Source: PALSA-660 sp963726435 (GTDB taxonomy: Bacteria > Actinomycetota > Coriobacteriia > Anaerosomatales > PALSA-660). From it: a stretch of 64,000 nt of DNA. The first letter of the stretch is position 1. Each line of letters opens with the position of its first letter. The position numbers and the translations under genes are program-made. Shown piece by piece: positions 16,171 to 26,729 of the stretch. Where the stretch lies: contig CAVSCJ010000006.1 in the NCBI GenBank assembly GCA_963726435.1, forward strand, positions 558,001-622,000, given 5' to 3'. The notes under the pieces are model-generated. The model was not told where the DNA came from, did no database searches, and worked only from the letters and a program-made list of their open reading frames with translations.

Positions 16171-17349
16171 CTAGCGGCTCCGCTTCGGGTAGAGCTTCAC
16201 GCCCTCGCAGCGCGTGATGTACGGCTCGAGGCGCTCGGCCTCCGCGGAGTCGAGCAGGCCATCGCTGAGCGCTCGGGAAAGCGAGAATGTCGACAGCTGG
16301 CTGAAACGCTCCCAAAGCCCCATGTCGCGCAGTTCGGATTCGAGCTCCAGCCTTGCCGGGTCCTTCGCGTCGGGCAGTCCGGCCGAGACATAGCGGTACA
16401 CCTTGACGGAGCCGTCCGTCCCGAAGAGCCTCTCGACTCCGTCTGAAGCCGCCCGCGCGGCGATCGCGTACTTGAGCTCGTCTTGGCGCGCCTTCAGTCC
16501 TGCCATCTCGTCCGAGACGCGCAGGTACTCGTCGACGAGTGCGACGCCTGGTTCCGCCGCTCGGGCATCCTCAGGGAGCGCCTCGGTCTCGAAGAGATGC
16601 CTCCAAGCGGGACAGAGCGGTCGATACTCGCACCAGTCGCAGAGACCCGACGTCCTGGTCGGGAAGGAGCTCTGCGCCTCGATGTGCTCGACACTCTCGA
16701 GGACCTGAGCCCTCAGATCCGCGAGCTGCTCGCGTGTGCGACTCGACCTGACCTCGCAGTCGGGCACGACGTAGTGCCAGACGAGGGTCACCTCGCGAAC
16801 GTCCGGGTACATCTGCCGGATCGCGAGCTCGTAGAGCGCCAACTGCCGGCTCGCGTCGGCCTCGGCCTGCGTCGGGAGATAGGCGGAGGTCTTGTAGTCG
16901 TGGATCTCCCAAGCGCCGTCGGCGACCTTGTCGAGCCGGTCCACGAAGCCCGCTATCTCGTGCTCGTCGTCGAGCGAGAGCTTGACCCGCAGCTCGAGGC
17001 CGACCGTCGTCGCCTGGTCGAAGGGGTGGTACCGGCGGTAGTAGGCCCTCACCGCCTTCTCGCCCACCGCGAGGTAGTCATCGGCGGTGCGCCCGGCGCG
17101 AACGATGCGGACGTCGTCCTTCCACTCGGAGTCCCACACGGCCCTGAGACGCTCCACCACGTCCTCCTCGTCCGGCAGGAGGCACATCTTCACCTCACCG
17201 TAGAGCCATTCGAGGGCATCGTGGACGCGGCTGCCCATGAAGGCCTCGATGCCGTCGGGGCCCTTTGGCGCCTTGATGACGTAGCAGAACTCGTACTTCT
17301 TCGGGCACGTCTCGTACGTCTCTATGCGCGAGTGAGAGAAGACGGACAT
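16171..17349 (-). CDS. PD-(D/E)XK nuclease (RecB/Cas4-like, probable 4Fe-4S)
   Basis: About 392 residues from ATG 17349 (AAAGGGG upstream). The N-terminus FSHSRIETYETCPKKYEF is the start typical of RecB-family PD-(D/E)XK nucleases. The active-site core follows as GFVDRLDKV and WEIHDYKTS. One Cys near residue 15 and a late CDWCEYRPLC triplet are spaced like the iron-sulfur ligands of AddB and Cas4. The C-terminal 130 residues are a charged helical region. It is probably a DNA-end processing exonuclease used in repair. No CRISPR array, cas gene or AddA helicase is nearby. Gaps of about 100 bases on both sides suggest a single-gene unit. Confidence 0.82.
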   Translation of the reverse strand: MSVFSHSRIETYETCPKKYEFCYVIKAPKGPDGIEAFMGSRVHDALEWLYGEVKMCLLPDEEDVVERLRAVWDSEWKDDVRIVRAGRTADDYLAVGEKAVRAYYRRYHPFDQATTVGLELRVKLSLDDEHEIAGFVDRLDKVADGAWEIHDYKTSAYLPTQAEADASRQLALYELAIRQMYPDVREVTLVWHYVVPDCEVRSSRTREQLADLRAQVLESVEHIEAQSSFPTRTSGLCDWCEYRPLCPAWRHLFETEALPEDARAAEPGVALVDEYLRVSDEMAGLKARQDELKYAIAARAASDGVERLFGTDGSVKVYRYVSAGLPDAKDPARLELESELRDMGLWERFSQLSTFSLSRALSDGLLDSAEAERLEPYITRCEGVKLYPKRSR

Positions 17350-17450
17350 GATGGCCCCTTTCCGGAGTGCGACGGATCGAGGAACAGTGTGGCACGCCGA
17401 CCTGACACGGCCCTGCCGGTCTCCCAACCTTGAAGCGCCCGCGCGTCCCC

Positions 17451-18618
17451 CTAGGACCGGGAGTCGGCCCAGGACTGCAGCCTGGAGACCCCTTCCTTTA
17501 GGCGGTCGAGACCCGTGACGTAGCTCATCCGCAGGAATCCCTCCCCGCCCGGGCCGAAGTCCACCCCGGGTGCTGCGGCGACACCCGCCTCGTCGATGAG
17601 GCGGTAGCGTCAGCGCGAGAGAGTCGCTCCCCCACGCTCGCGCGTCCGCGAACACGTAGAAGGCCGCGGTGGGCTCGACGCTCGACCGTCAGCCCCAGCC
17701 CCCGCAGGGCGGGGACCAGGTAGCGCCGCCGCTCGTCGTAGATCTCGCGCATGCGCTCCACGTCAGGCCCCGCCTGTAGGAGCGCTGTGACGCCCGCGAC
17801 CTGCACGAAGTGGTTCGCGCACAGGAAGAAGTTCTGCTGGATGACCTCGGCTGGTCGAACGAACGCGCGCGGCGCCACGAGGTAGCCGAGCCGCCAGCCG
17901 GTCATCGCGTAGAGCTTCGAGAAGCCGTTCAGGACGAACGCGCGATCCGTGTACTCGAGGATGGTGTGGTCGCGACCCGTGAAGTCCAGTCCGTGGTAGA
18001 TCTCGTCGCTCGCGACATAGAACCCGTGCTTGTCGGCCAGCGCCGCGATGGCGGCGAGGTCGGCTGGCGGCAGCACGGTCCCCGTCGGGTTGGATGGGGA
18101 GTTGATCATGATGCACCGGGTCCGCGATGTGACGGCAGCCTCGATCTCTTCGATGCGCATCCTGAAGCCGTTCTCGGCGAGCGAGCGCACGCGAACGGGG
18201 ACGCCCCCGAGGAAGCTCACGTAGTTCGGATAGGCGGGGTAGCACGGGTCCGACAGTGATGACCTCGTCGCCCGGGTCGAGCAGGGCGCCGAAGAGCAGC
18301 AGCATCGCCGGCGAAGTGCCCTGCGTCACCACGATGTCGTCGGGGCTCGCCGCAACACCGTACTTGGACGCGAAGCGCGCTGAGACGGCTTCGCGCAGGT
18401 CGGGAAGGCCCATGGACTGCGTGTAGCCGGTGTCGCCGGCCTCCATGGCGGCCTCGGCGGCGCGAGTGATCACATCGGGCGTCGGCAGGTCTGGATCGCC
18501 GACGTCCATGCGCACGATGTCGTGCCCTTGCTGCTTCGAGCTGCTTGGCCCGCGCGACTACGTCCATCACCACGAAGGGATGGACGGCCTGCGCTCGCGC
18601 TGATACGTGGTCGGGCAT
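17451..18618 (-). CDS. Class I/II PLP aminotransferase (frame broken by at least four single-base insertions)
   Basis: Joined across frames the product is about 388 residues: start MPDHVSARAQAV (ATG 18618), then VRMDVGDPDLPTPD and DTGYTQSMGLPDLRE. The substrate-binding region reads INSPSNPTGT, the PLP-binding lysine lies in NGFSKLYAMTGWRLGY, and the end is SRLQSWADSRS. This is an aspartate-aminotransferase-like fold-type I enzyme that moves amino groups between amino acids and 2-oxo acids. Frame changes lie near 18530, 18240, 17690 and 17605, each explained by one extra base. It starts 26 bases after the cobalamin-type radical SAM gene, so it probably ends that four-gene operon. The substrate is unknown. 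Confidence 0.75.
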
Positions 18619-18644
18619 CGCTTGCCTGCTCCTTCGCGAGCGCC

Positions 18645-19918
18645 TCAGACGCGGGCGCGATAGACGGACTGGACCCAGGACGCGAGCACCTCGGCCCGCC
18701 GCAGGTCGCGGAAGCCGATGTCGCGGCGTCGCGATGACCTCGTGCGGCGGCTCGCGGTCGAACTCCAGCCCGAGCTCGGCGGCACGCTCCCACAGCTCGG
18801 TCCCGGGCAGCACGTGCAGGGTCGAGGACTGCACCTTGCCGGGGTCGAGCGAGAGCACGAATCGCAGTCCCGCGAGGAAGTCGTAGGCGTCGTCGCCCGG
18901 GAGGCCGACGATCAGGTCGCACTCGCACGAGATGCCGGCCGCGCGCAGGGCGGCCACCCCGGCGGCGAAGCGCGCCGCGTCGAACGGCCGGTGGCAGGCC
19001 TCCAGCGCCGCGGCGCCGATCGTCTGCGGGCCGGTCTCGACGCTGGCCACGCCCGCGGCGCGCAGCAGGGCCGCGGCCTCGGCGTCGATGCGCTCGACGT
19101 CCACCTCGATCGTGTGGAGCCGCACTCCTCGCTCGGCATGGGGCTCCATCGCCTCCGAGAGCATCCTCAGCCGCTCTCCCGTGAGGTTGAACACGGGATC
19201 GATGAAGGAGAACGAGCTCACGCCGGGAGCCGTGGCCAGGAAGTCGATCTCCGCGGCGATGCGCTCGTCCGAGAAGGAGCGGATCCGTCCGTATCCCTTG
19301 CCCTCGAAGCAGTAGCCGCACCGATGGGGACACCCGCGGTAGGTCTCGAGGTACGAACCCCCGTCGACCGGCGCGAGCACTCCCGAGAGGTACGGGCGAC
19401 GGAAGCTCGTCGAGATCGGCGACCAGCGCGCGGTCGGGAGTGGAGAACACCTCACCGTCGCGCCGCAGTGTGATCCCGTCGACCCGCCACGCCTTCCCCT
19501 CGCCGGCCAGCTCGACGAGCAGGTCGGAGAAGGTGACCTCGCCCTCGCCTCTGACGACGATGCCGACCTCGGGATGCGAGCCCAGGACCTCGGAGGCTGC
19601 CGGGCCGGCCTCTGGTCCTCCGAGGACGATCGCGCACTCCGGCCGCACGGCAGCCACGAGTCGGCACACCTCGTACACGATCCGCGCGTTCCAGCACGTC
19701 ACGGAGATGCCCAGCACTTCGGGCTCGAGTCCAAGCACTCTCCAAGCGACCCACCAGGGGTCGACGGAGGTGTCCAGGTCGAGCGTCTCGAACGCCACCC
19801 GGCCCGCGAGCCGCGGATCGGCCTGCGCGTAGGCGCGCAGGTACCCGAGCGCCAGCGACCGGTAGCCGGGAGAGTTGAGCGCGAGCAGGACGCAGCGCAT
19901 GGGCGCGGCGGTCGCCAT
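18645..19918 (-). CDS. B12-binding-domain radical SAM protein (frameshifted)
   Basis: Joined product about 424 residues. The N-terminal 140 residues resemble a cobalamin-binding Rossmann domain (LALGYLRAYAQADP, LGISVTCWN, VLGGPEAGP, VRGEGE). A radical SAM domain follows with an intact 4Fe-4S motif YRGCPHRCGYCFEG and the strand IDPVFNLTGERL. The family includes methyltransferases and ring-forming enzymes that use SAM and often cobalamin; the substrate is unknown. Frames change near 19400 and 18730, yet all motifs and the end VLASWVQSVYRARV persist. The ATG at 19918 overlaps the stop of the upstream gene (TGATG). The gene sits between another radical SAM protein and an aminotransferase. Confidence 0.72.
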
Positions 19919-20797
19919 CACTCAGGCCTCATTCCGCGTGCGCGGAGCACGGACGCGATCAGGCGAGCCGCGAAGGGTGGAGGCGCGAGCAGCGCGAGTT
20001 GGTCGGCGCTCGAGTTCGCGGGCGCGCCCGCGCACACGCGGTCGAGCGCGCATCCGGCGCAGACGGGAGTCTTGGCCCCCGGCCTCTGCCTGATCGCGTC
20101 GGAGAGATGCAGATCGTAGCCCGGGAAGCAGACAGAAGGGGACGCCCTCGACCTCGACCCAGACGCCGTTGACCACGCCCGTGTCGCACGCGGCCACGAC
20201 CCAGGGAAGCGCCGACGCGAGGTCCATGCCGCCGTCCTCGATTCTCAGCAGCACGCCATCGGCGCCGGCGTCGACGGCGATGCCCGCCGCGGCGGGCAGA
20301 TCGTGGGCGTTGTGACGGCACACGGGAACGATGGCGCTGACGCTGACGGGCACGTCTTCGGCGCCTGCGATCGCCAGGAACGAACGGACGCCTTCCACAG
20401 AGGCAGCGAGCGCACCGGGATCACCGATCAGCGCGTCGTGGACTCCGGGCGTCCCTCCTAGCAGTGACCATCGCACGTGACGTACGCCCGCCATCAGCGA
20501 GCCGCCGGCGTTCTGCGTCGTCCTGAGCGCCACCGCGTCGGTGTCCAGGCACACACGCCTGCATCCGGCCTCGCGAGCGGTGCTCACGATAGCCGGCAGA
20601 TCCGGATGGCCGAACGGCTCGGCCCCTGTCAGAGCGATGTTCGGTCCGGGCAAGCCCTCCCAAGCCTCACAGATGTCCTCGATCTCTGCCGCTACATCGC
20701 CCAGCGGCCGGTACGAGGCCATCCGTGGCTCCCCGTGGCACCGTGAGCAGCGAACCTCGCCGCCAGCGCCGACGGCGATCTCGGCGAAACGGATCAC
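19918..20797 (-). CDS. Radical-SAM-like protein with incomplete Cys motif and SPASM-like C-terminal Cys cluster (one frameshift)
   Basis: About 293 residues after correcting one extra base near 20135. The N-terminus has VRCSRCHGEPR followed by IALTGAEPFGHPDL and CLDTDAVALRT, which is the order of radical SAM/SPASM enzymes. However, the position of the first Cys of CxxxCxxC is Gly, so a normal SAM cluster is uncertain. The C-terminus has PVCAGCALDRVC, like an auxiliary-cluster binding site. GTG at 20797 overlaps the glycosyltransferase stop, and its own stop overlaps the next ATG, so it is tightly coupled to both neighbours. Function unknown; it may act with the downstream radical SAM enzyme. 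Confidence 0.6.
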
Positions 20798-21942
20798 CTC
20801 AGCACCTCCCGGTAGACCTCGGCGGTGCTCTCGAGCATGCGGTCCTCCCCGAACCGGGACACCGCACGCGAGCGGCCGGCCTCCCCCATGCGCCTGCGCA
20901 GGGCCGGGTCCTTCGCCAGGCGCAGGAGAGCGTCGGTCAGCGGCTGGGCCTTGCTGGGCGGCACCAGCAGACCGGTCTCGCCGTCCTCGACGACCTCCGG
21001 GGTCCCGCCGGCCGTCGTGGCCACGACGGGCAGCCCCGCCGCCATCGCCTCGATCGTGCCGAGGCCGAGCCCCTCGGCGACGGCCGACGAAGCGTAGATG
21101 TCCAGCGCCGACAGGAGTCCCGGCATATCCGTTTCGAGACCGGGAAACAGGATGCGGTCGCGCACGGACGTGGCGCGCGCCCTGGTCTTGACGAACTCGA
21201 GCAACGGGCCCGCTCCCGCGAGCACGAGCAGAGCGTCTTGGTACTGCTCCAAGACCGGCGCCCCAGCCTCCACGAGGATGTCCAGCGCCTTCTGCGGCGC
21301 GAAGCGTGCCGCCAAGCCTATCGCGAGGGCGTCGGGCGGGATGCCATGGCGCTCTCGCGATGCCGCCCTGTCGCCACCGGCCACGAACGGCGCCAGGTCC
21401 AGACCGTTGTACACACGCGTCACGAGCCCGGGATCGAGTCCGAACACGTCGATAATCTCGGAGCGGAGTGCCTCCGACACAGTGATGAGGCGGGCCGTCC
21501 TGCGAGCGAGCCGCCTCTCCATAGCGATGTAGATGCGCCGCATGACGGGAGAGATGCCGGCATAGAGCACCTGGTTGTGCACCGTGACCACGACGGGAGG
21601 GCGTCCCGCGAACAGCACCGCCATCCGCGCGATGAGCCCCGCCTTCGATCCGTGCGCGTGCACGAGCGCCGGGCGTCTCTCGCGGATGACCTCGGCGAGC
21701 GAGACGATCGCCAGGGGGTCGCGCAGCGGATGCAGGGGTCCGACGATCGGGACCGGGTGCACGGCGATCTTCGCCTCAAGAGCGTCGTGGACCAGGCCGG
21801 AGTCGCCTGGGCAGGCGATCTCGCACTCGAATCCGCGGCTGCGCAGCCCGCGGCAGAGTTGAAGCACGTGCCACTTCATGCCGCCGGCCGCAGGCCGGAC
21901 GACTTGGAGCACCCGGATCGGATTCCTGGGCTGGATCGGCAA
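20794..21942 (-). CDS. Glycosyltransferase family 4 protein
   Basis: The 382 residues form a two-Rossmann (GT-B) fold. The N-domain has VVRPAAGGMKWHVLQL, typical of retaining GT4 enzymes that begin with a Gly-rich acceptor loop. The C-domain has GLAARFAPQKALD and the donor-binding EX7E region EGLGLGTIEAMAAGLPVVAT. It transfers a sugar from a nucleotide donor to a lipid, glycan or small molecule at the cytosolic membrane face. The start is TTG at 21942 with GGGGATGGG upstream. Its stop overlaps the start of the radical-SAM-like gene, making it the first gene of the four-gene run to 17451. The frame is intact here, unlike its neighbours. Confidence 0.87.
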   Translation of the reverse strand: MPIQPRNPIRVLQVVRPAAGGMKWHVLQLCRGLRSRGFECEIACPGDSGLVHDALEAKIAVHPVPIVGPLHPLRDPLAIVSLAEVIRERRPALVHAHGSKAGLIARMAVLFAGRPPVVVTVHNQVLYAGISPVMRRIYIAMERRLARRTARLITVSEALRSEIIDVFGLDPGLVTRVYNGLDLAPFVAGGDRAASRERHGIPPDALAIGLAARFAPQKALDILVEAGAPVLEQYQDALLVLAGAGPLLEFVKTRARATSVRDRILFPGLETDMPGLLSALDIYASSAVAEGLGLGTIEAMAAGLPVVATTAGGTPEVVEDGETGLLVPPSKAQPLTDALLRLAKDPALRRRMGEAGRSRAVSRFGEDRMLESTAEVYREVLR

Positions 21943-22069
21943 TCGCCCATCCCCTTGTGGCTCGTCGCGCCGCGAGTAGGCGGCGGGAAAGGACGCCCAT
22001 CAGGTTAGCACGCGGTGCATGGAACACGGCCTGACGAAGGAGCCTTGCGTCACCCGCAGACCGGCCCCG

Positions 22070-23149
22070 TCACGAGCGGCCGGTGAACTCCTTTGCGACG
22101 TAGGGCGACGTGAACAGACCCAGAGTCGAGGAGTAACCGGGCACGAAGGCGAGCGGCTCCCCTATCCCGGGCGGCACCGGGAGATCCTCCACGTCGAGTA
22201 CCAGGTGGTCGCTAGACGCGCCGAGGATGAGCACTCGCGGGTCGACGGGCCGAAGCTGCTCGGGCACCACGTCTTGGCGGCCTATCGCGCAGATGGCGCG
22301 TCGGCGCAGGCCGCGGTCCTCGAAGACCGGGACGCTTCCGAAGGCGTCCTGCGCGACGGTGCCGGAGGGCAGCGACGGCTTGACCTTGCACTCGATCACA
22401 GGCGCAGCGACGGTGACCGCGTCGCGATGCAGCGACAGCCCAGGGATCGCCTCACGGGTGGCTGGGTCCACGCCGAGCACTATGGCCTCGCCGATACGCA
22501 GGTTGTCGATCGCCCGAGGTGCACGGCCGGACATCACGGCGGCGATCGAGGTGGAGCTGCCGCCGGAGACGAGCAGGTGCATGCCGAGATCCTCCTCAGC
22601 CTCGGAAGCCAGGACTGAGAGAAGGCCGAGGTTGCCCTCGTCGGGGAGGATCCCCGCGTAGCAGGTGAGGCTGGCTCCTATCCCGACGATTCGGATGTTC
22701 GGACAGGTCGCCGCGTGGTCGAGGAAGCCAGCCAGCTCGGCCGACATCATCCCCTCGCGCAGATCACCTACGTCGACCATCGCGACGATGCCGTGTCGGC
22801 ATCCCTCGCGGGCAGCTGCGGCGTCGAGCGCCTCCACGATCGCGATCTCGCTCACCAAGGAGACATCGGTGAGCCGCACCGCTTCGTCCGCGACAGCCGG
22901 CGCGGGCGCACGCAGCAGCCAGATCGGCGCTGTGATGCCCCGATCGCGCAGACGCCGCGCGTTCTCCAAGCGCGACTCTCCTATCGCCGTCACCCCGCCC
23001 GACAGCATCGCTGCCGCCACCTCCGGGCTCCCGCAGGTCACCTTCGTGACGCCGACGATGTCGACGCCCGGAAGCGCCGCGATCACCGAGCGGGTGTTCT
23101 CCTCGATCTTGCGGACATTCACCGTGACGGTGGCCTGCGCGAGCTGCAT
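22070..23149 (-). CDS. orr: Ornithine racemase (PLP, alanine-racemase fold)
   Basis: The 359 residues have the alanine-racemase-type TIM barrel, with the PLP lysine in GVTKVTCGSPEV near residue 36. Family features GESRLENARRLRDRG, VDVGDLREGM and SGGSSTS are all present. It interconverts L- and D-ornithine, supplying the D-ornithine used by the aminomutase encoded upstream. Its position at the 3' end of ord-ortA-ortB-oraS-oraE-mutL-orr is the same as in Clostridium sticklandii and strongly supports this substrate over alanine or proline. It begins 9 bases after the mutL-like stop. The frame is intact. Confidence 0.9.
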   Translation of the reverse strand: MQLAQATVTVNVRKIEENTRSVIAALPGVDIVGVTKVTCGSPEVAAAMLSGGVTAIGESRLENARRLRDRGITAPIWLLRAPAPAVADEAVRLTDVSLVSEIAIVEALDAAAAREGCRHGIVAMVDVGDLREGMMSAELAGFLDHAATCPNIRIVGIGASLTCYAGILPDEGNLGLLSVLASEAEEDLGMHLLVSGGSSTSIAAVMSGRAPRAIDNLRIGEAIVLGVDPATREAIPGLSLHRDAVTVAAPVIECKVKPSLPSGTVAQDAFGSVPVFEDRGLRRRAICAIGRQDVVPEQLRPVDPRVLILGASSDHLVLDVEDLPVPPGIGEPLAFVPGYSSTLGLFTSPYVAKEFTGRS

Positions 23150-23158
23150 CTCAGCCCC

Positions 23159-24505
23159 CTAGAGCCCGGTGCTGCGGCGCATCAGCGCCACAACGGCCTG
23201 CGCGTCGAAGTACCCGGCGAGCGCACCGCAGCACGCGAAGACGTAGTCTGCGTCGAGCGCGCAGGCAGCGTCCGGCGCGGGGAGCAGGCGGTCGCCGCCT
23301 TCGTGCCCGCGCGTCTGCTCCAGCACGCCGATCCCGCCCGGAAGTCGCGTCAGCGCGCCGCCGGTGCCGATGACAAGGCGACACGCGGTGAGGTCGCGGC
23401 CGCGCGCGACCGTCTGGCGCCCGGTGGGCGTGTAGAGCGACACCAGCCGCCCGGCGTGCCTCTCGACCGCGGTCACGGCGGCCGTGCGCGCGAGCAGGAG
23501 CGCCGCGGCGACCTCCTCGTCCGTGCGCGGAATCGCCGGCGGCAGCGACGGCCGGGCGCTGCGCCTCGGGAAGCAGCGCGGCGGTCGCGACGCGCTCACG
23601 AAGGTGCCGAGGTCCCCCTCCACCGTGCGCTTGGCGTGCGGCTCGGGATCCGTACGCATCGCCTCGTACTCCGGGCTGCCGTCGGTGACGGAGTGGACGT
23701 CGGTGGTCGCGCCGCCGACGTCGACGACGACTAGGTCGCCGATCACCGAGGCCAGCAGCTCGGCGCGATGAGCACGGCGCCCGGGGTCGGGAGGATACGG
23801 CCGGTCACGAAGGAGGCGATCCGCTCCATCCCGGGCGCGTGGGTGATGTGCTCCTCGAACGCGTCGTGGATCGCGGCGCGGGCGGGCACGATGTCCAGCT
23901 CGTCTATCGCCGGGTAGACGTTCGAGGTCACTCGTACGCGGAAGCCCGCGCCCTCGAGGATCGCGCGCGCCTCGTCGGCGATCTGCGAGTTGCCGCCGTA
24001 GACGACGATCGGGCGAGCCTCGAGCTCCGTGAGCCGTCGGGCGTTGAACAGCACGGTCTCGCTGTCGCCGCCCTCCACGCCGCCGGCGAGCAGGACGAGA
24101 CTCGGCCGCGCCGCCGCGATCCTGTCGATGTCGCTGTCGCGCAGGTGCCCGGAGGTCTGGTATTCGACGACCGCACCCGCGCCGAGGGCGGCCTCGCGCG
24201 CTGCCATCGCTGTCATTCGCTGAGTCAGGCCGTGCACTGTCATCCGGAGTCCGCCCGCTGCGGAGCTCGTCGCGAGCGTCAGGCGCGGCTCCAGCGGCCC
24301 CAGGAGCGATTCCAGGTCGGCGCGCGCCGCGTCCACTCCGATCCCGACGTCGCCCTCCGACACCGAGGTCGGCGCGACGCCCTGCCCCAGGGCCCGCGGC
24401 TCGGACTCCCGGCCAGCCGGCGAGCCCGTCGAAGGCCGTGATCATGGTCGTGGTCGACCCGATCTCGGCCACGATCGCGTCGACGGCACGCGGCTCCGGT
24501 GTCAT
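23159..24505 (-). CDS. MutL/GlmL-family protein associated with ornithine aminomutase (frameshifted)
   Basis: Read across frames it is about 448 residues of the actin-fold GlmL/MutL family. The start is VAEIGSTTTMITAFDG, the middle LVLLAGGVEGGDSE and VVYGGNSQIADEAR, then LVVVDVGGATTDVHSV and finally IGTGGALTRLPGG. These ATPase-like proteins accompany B12-dependent carbon-skeleton and amino mutases. They are thought to reactivate the mutase or replace damaged cobalamin. Frame changes are near 24415 and 23765, and the region 23540-23600 is doubtful. The total span is still divisible by three. It lies 7 bases after oraE and 9 before orr, the usual place in this operon. Confidence 0.75.
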   Translation of the reverse strand: MTPEPRAVDAIVAEIGSTTTMITAFDGLAGWPGVRAAGPGAGRRADLGVGGRRRDRSGRGARRPGIAPGAAGAAPDARDELRSGRTPDDSARPDSANDSDGSARGRPRRGCGRRIPDLRAPARQRHRQDRGGAAESRPARRRRGGRRQRDRAVQRPTAHGARGSPDRRLRRQLADRRRGARDPRGRGLPRTSDLERLPGDRRAGHRARPRRDPRRVRGAHHPRARDGADRLLRDRPYPPDPGRRAHRAELLASVIGDLVVVDVGGATTDVHSVTDGSPEYEAMRTDPEPHAKRTVEGDLGTFVSASRPPRCFPRRSARPSLPPAIPRTDEEVAAALLLARTAAVTAVERHAGRLVSLYTPTGRQTVARGRDLTACRLVIGTGGALTRLPGGIGVLEQTRGHEGGDRLLPAPDAACALDADYVFACCGALAGYFDAQAVVALMRRSTGL

Positions 24506-24512
24506 CGCGCTC

Positions 24513-26729
24513 TCACATCCCCCGGTCGCGCATCGCCTCGACGATGAACGAGGCCACGTCGACGCCCTTGGTGCGCCTGCCGAAGCCCGCGTCCATGCCC
24601 CACTCGCGCGCCATCTCGTCGGTGACCTGGGTGCCGCCCGCGATGAGGAGCAGGCCGTCGCGGACGCCCTTCTCGCTCGCGAGGTCGGCGAGCTTCTCCA
24701 TGTTGCGGCGGTGCATGTCGCCGTGGGTGATGATCGTCGAGACCAGCACGACCTGCGCGGCGTGCTCGATGGCCGCGTCGAGCACCTTCTCGACCGGCAC
24801 CGACGTGCCGAGGTGCTCGCAGACGAAGCCCCACTTCTCGAGGCCGCCGTGCTTGATGTCGAGGATCTCGTGCAGGCCGACCGAGTGCTCGTCCTCGCCG
24901 ACCGTCGCCGCGACGCAGTGCAGGCCGCGCTCGGCCACGAACGCGCGGATCTCCTCGTCCGAGAGCACCTCCGGCGGCTCCGGGATCACCAGCGTCGCGG
25001 GATCGACCGCCACCTCCAGGCGACCCTTCAGCTCGATCAGCGTCCCTTCCGCGGGGTGCATGACCTGCTTGTGGATGACCTCGGGGTCGGCGAGGTTCAT
25101 CGCCCGGCCCAGCTCGAGGGCTGCGGCCTCGGCCGCGCGCTCGCTCACCGGCAGGAACATCGTCACGACGACGATCCCGTCGCCGGCCCACTGCACCTCG
25201 GGCTTGATCGAGTCCCCTCTCGCGCAGCTCGGCGGTGGCTCGGCCATGCGCACGTTCACGTTGTCGTCGGGGTCGAGCTCGTCGGTGTAGGGGACCTTGT
25301 CGTGGTCGCAGAGCGTGCAGCCGCCGATCGGCTCGCACGCGCGCCTCGAGTCCCTGCGGGCAGGTGGTTGACGCCGAAGTGGTGGCACACGGGCGCCAGA
25401 TAGTCGTCGGCCCGCTCGACGATCGTGCCCGCGGCCACGCCGCCATCGGCGTGGCGCACGATGCCGTCGTCGCTGGTCTCGGGATACTCGCCGGAGTCGA
25501 CGAAGTAGCCGTCCTCGACGGCGGCGAAGTAGCCTCCGTCCGCGACCATCGCCTCGAGGAAGAGCACCGCGCGCTCCTTGATCTCGCGCACGCGCGCCTT
25601 CAGCTCGGGGTTCTCCCGGTCGACGCTTGACCATCTCCCGCAGGCCGTCCATGCCGCACCAGCGACTGCCGCGCGGTGTTGACCGCGTGAACGCTGTTGT
25701 AGTGCCACGGCACGTTGCGGCCCTCGTCGGGAGTGATCGTCGACTGGATGTCCGCGCTGGTCAGCCGCGAGATCATCAGGTTCATCACGTGGGAGACCGT
25801 CGCGTCGCGGCTGTCGCTCTCCATGTAGCGGGTGTTCTGCTGCGCGCGCATCTTGTACTCGCCGAACAGGTCGCGGAGCGCGACCGCGTAGGGCAGGTCC
25901 ATGCGCATGCATGGTGCCGGCGCGGCGTCGGGCGGCACGGTGGAGAGGGCGATGTCTTGCTTCGGCATCCCGACCGCGACCGAGAACGCGCAGTTGATGG
26001 CGTGCTGGACGAGCAGCTCGGGCATGATCTTCCACGCCTTGATCGACGTGGCGTTCGCGTTGTGGGCGCCGTCGATCTGCAGCATCCGCACGGAGGCCAT
26101 GACGTGCTTGGCCACCGCCGCGTCCACGAAGCTGCGGTACATGTTGATGTTGCGGTAGAGGACGTTGTACTGCGGGTCCTGGTGGGCGCCGTTGACGCCC
26201 TCCTCGGCGAACATGACGGCCATCTCGGGACCGGCGACGCCGCTCACGTAGCTATGGAAGTTGATCGGGCGCCCGACCTCGTCCTCGATCAGGTCGCAGC
26301 GCCTTGCGCGTCAGACGCACCTGCTTGCGCGTGACGGCGATGCCGCCGACTCCCTCGGGGGTGCCCTCGATCAGGCCGTCGATGTGGCTCTGGCCGGCGG
26401 TGCGGATGACCATCATGTGGTCGGCGCCGTGCCACGCGGCCATCCGCATCCGGCGGATGTCGTCCTCGACGCGCCCGGAGGCGATCTCGGTCGTGACGAC
26501 GCAGTCCGGCTGCGGGTCGATGCCGCCGAAGTAGTGCGCGGCCGGGCAGCGGGACGCTGTGCGTGAGCCCCTTCGACGTCTGCTTGTAGTCGAACTCGTA
26601 GAGGCGCTGGTCTGGTCGGCGGCTCGCGCCAGTGCCAGCCGCTGCGCCGCGGGGCGGTAGTGCTCGAGGTCCTCGAGCAGCGAGGCGACGTCGAGCTTCT
26701 CGTCGGGACGCAGCGGCTCGCCGCGTCAC
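24513..26729 (-). CDS. oraE: D-ornithine 4,5-aminomutase, large subunit OraE (multiple frameshifts)
   Basis: The span codes for about 738 residues, the expected size. The N-terminal PLP-type barrel is recognised by IRRMRMAAWHGADHMMV, QSHIDGLIEGTPEGVGG, SYVSGVAGPEMAV and TSADIQSTITPDEGRN. The C-terminal cobalamin domain has the DXHXXG site as DEHSVG, and 11 residues after its His is the Lys of DIKHGG, matching the His/Lys spacing reported for the C. sticklandii enzyme. With OraS it shifts the terminal amino group of D-ornithine to give 2,4-diaminopentanoate. At least seven single-base changes break the frame, but no motif is lost. The likely GTG start at 26729 overlaps the oraS stop. Confidence 0.85.

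Noticed and set aside
16171..17349. Cas4 of a CRISPR system
   Set aside because: No repeats, spacers or other cas genes lie in the window; the protein fits a stand-alone RecB-family nuclease equally well.
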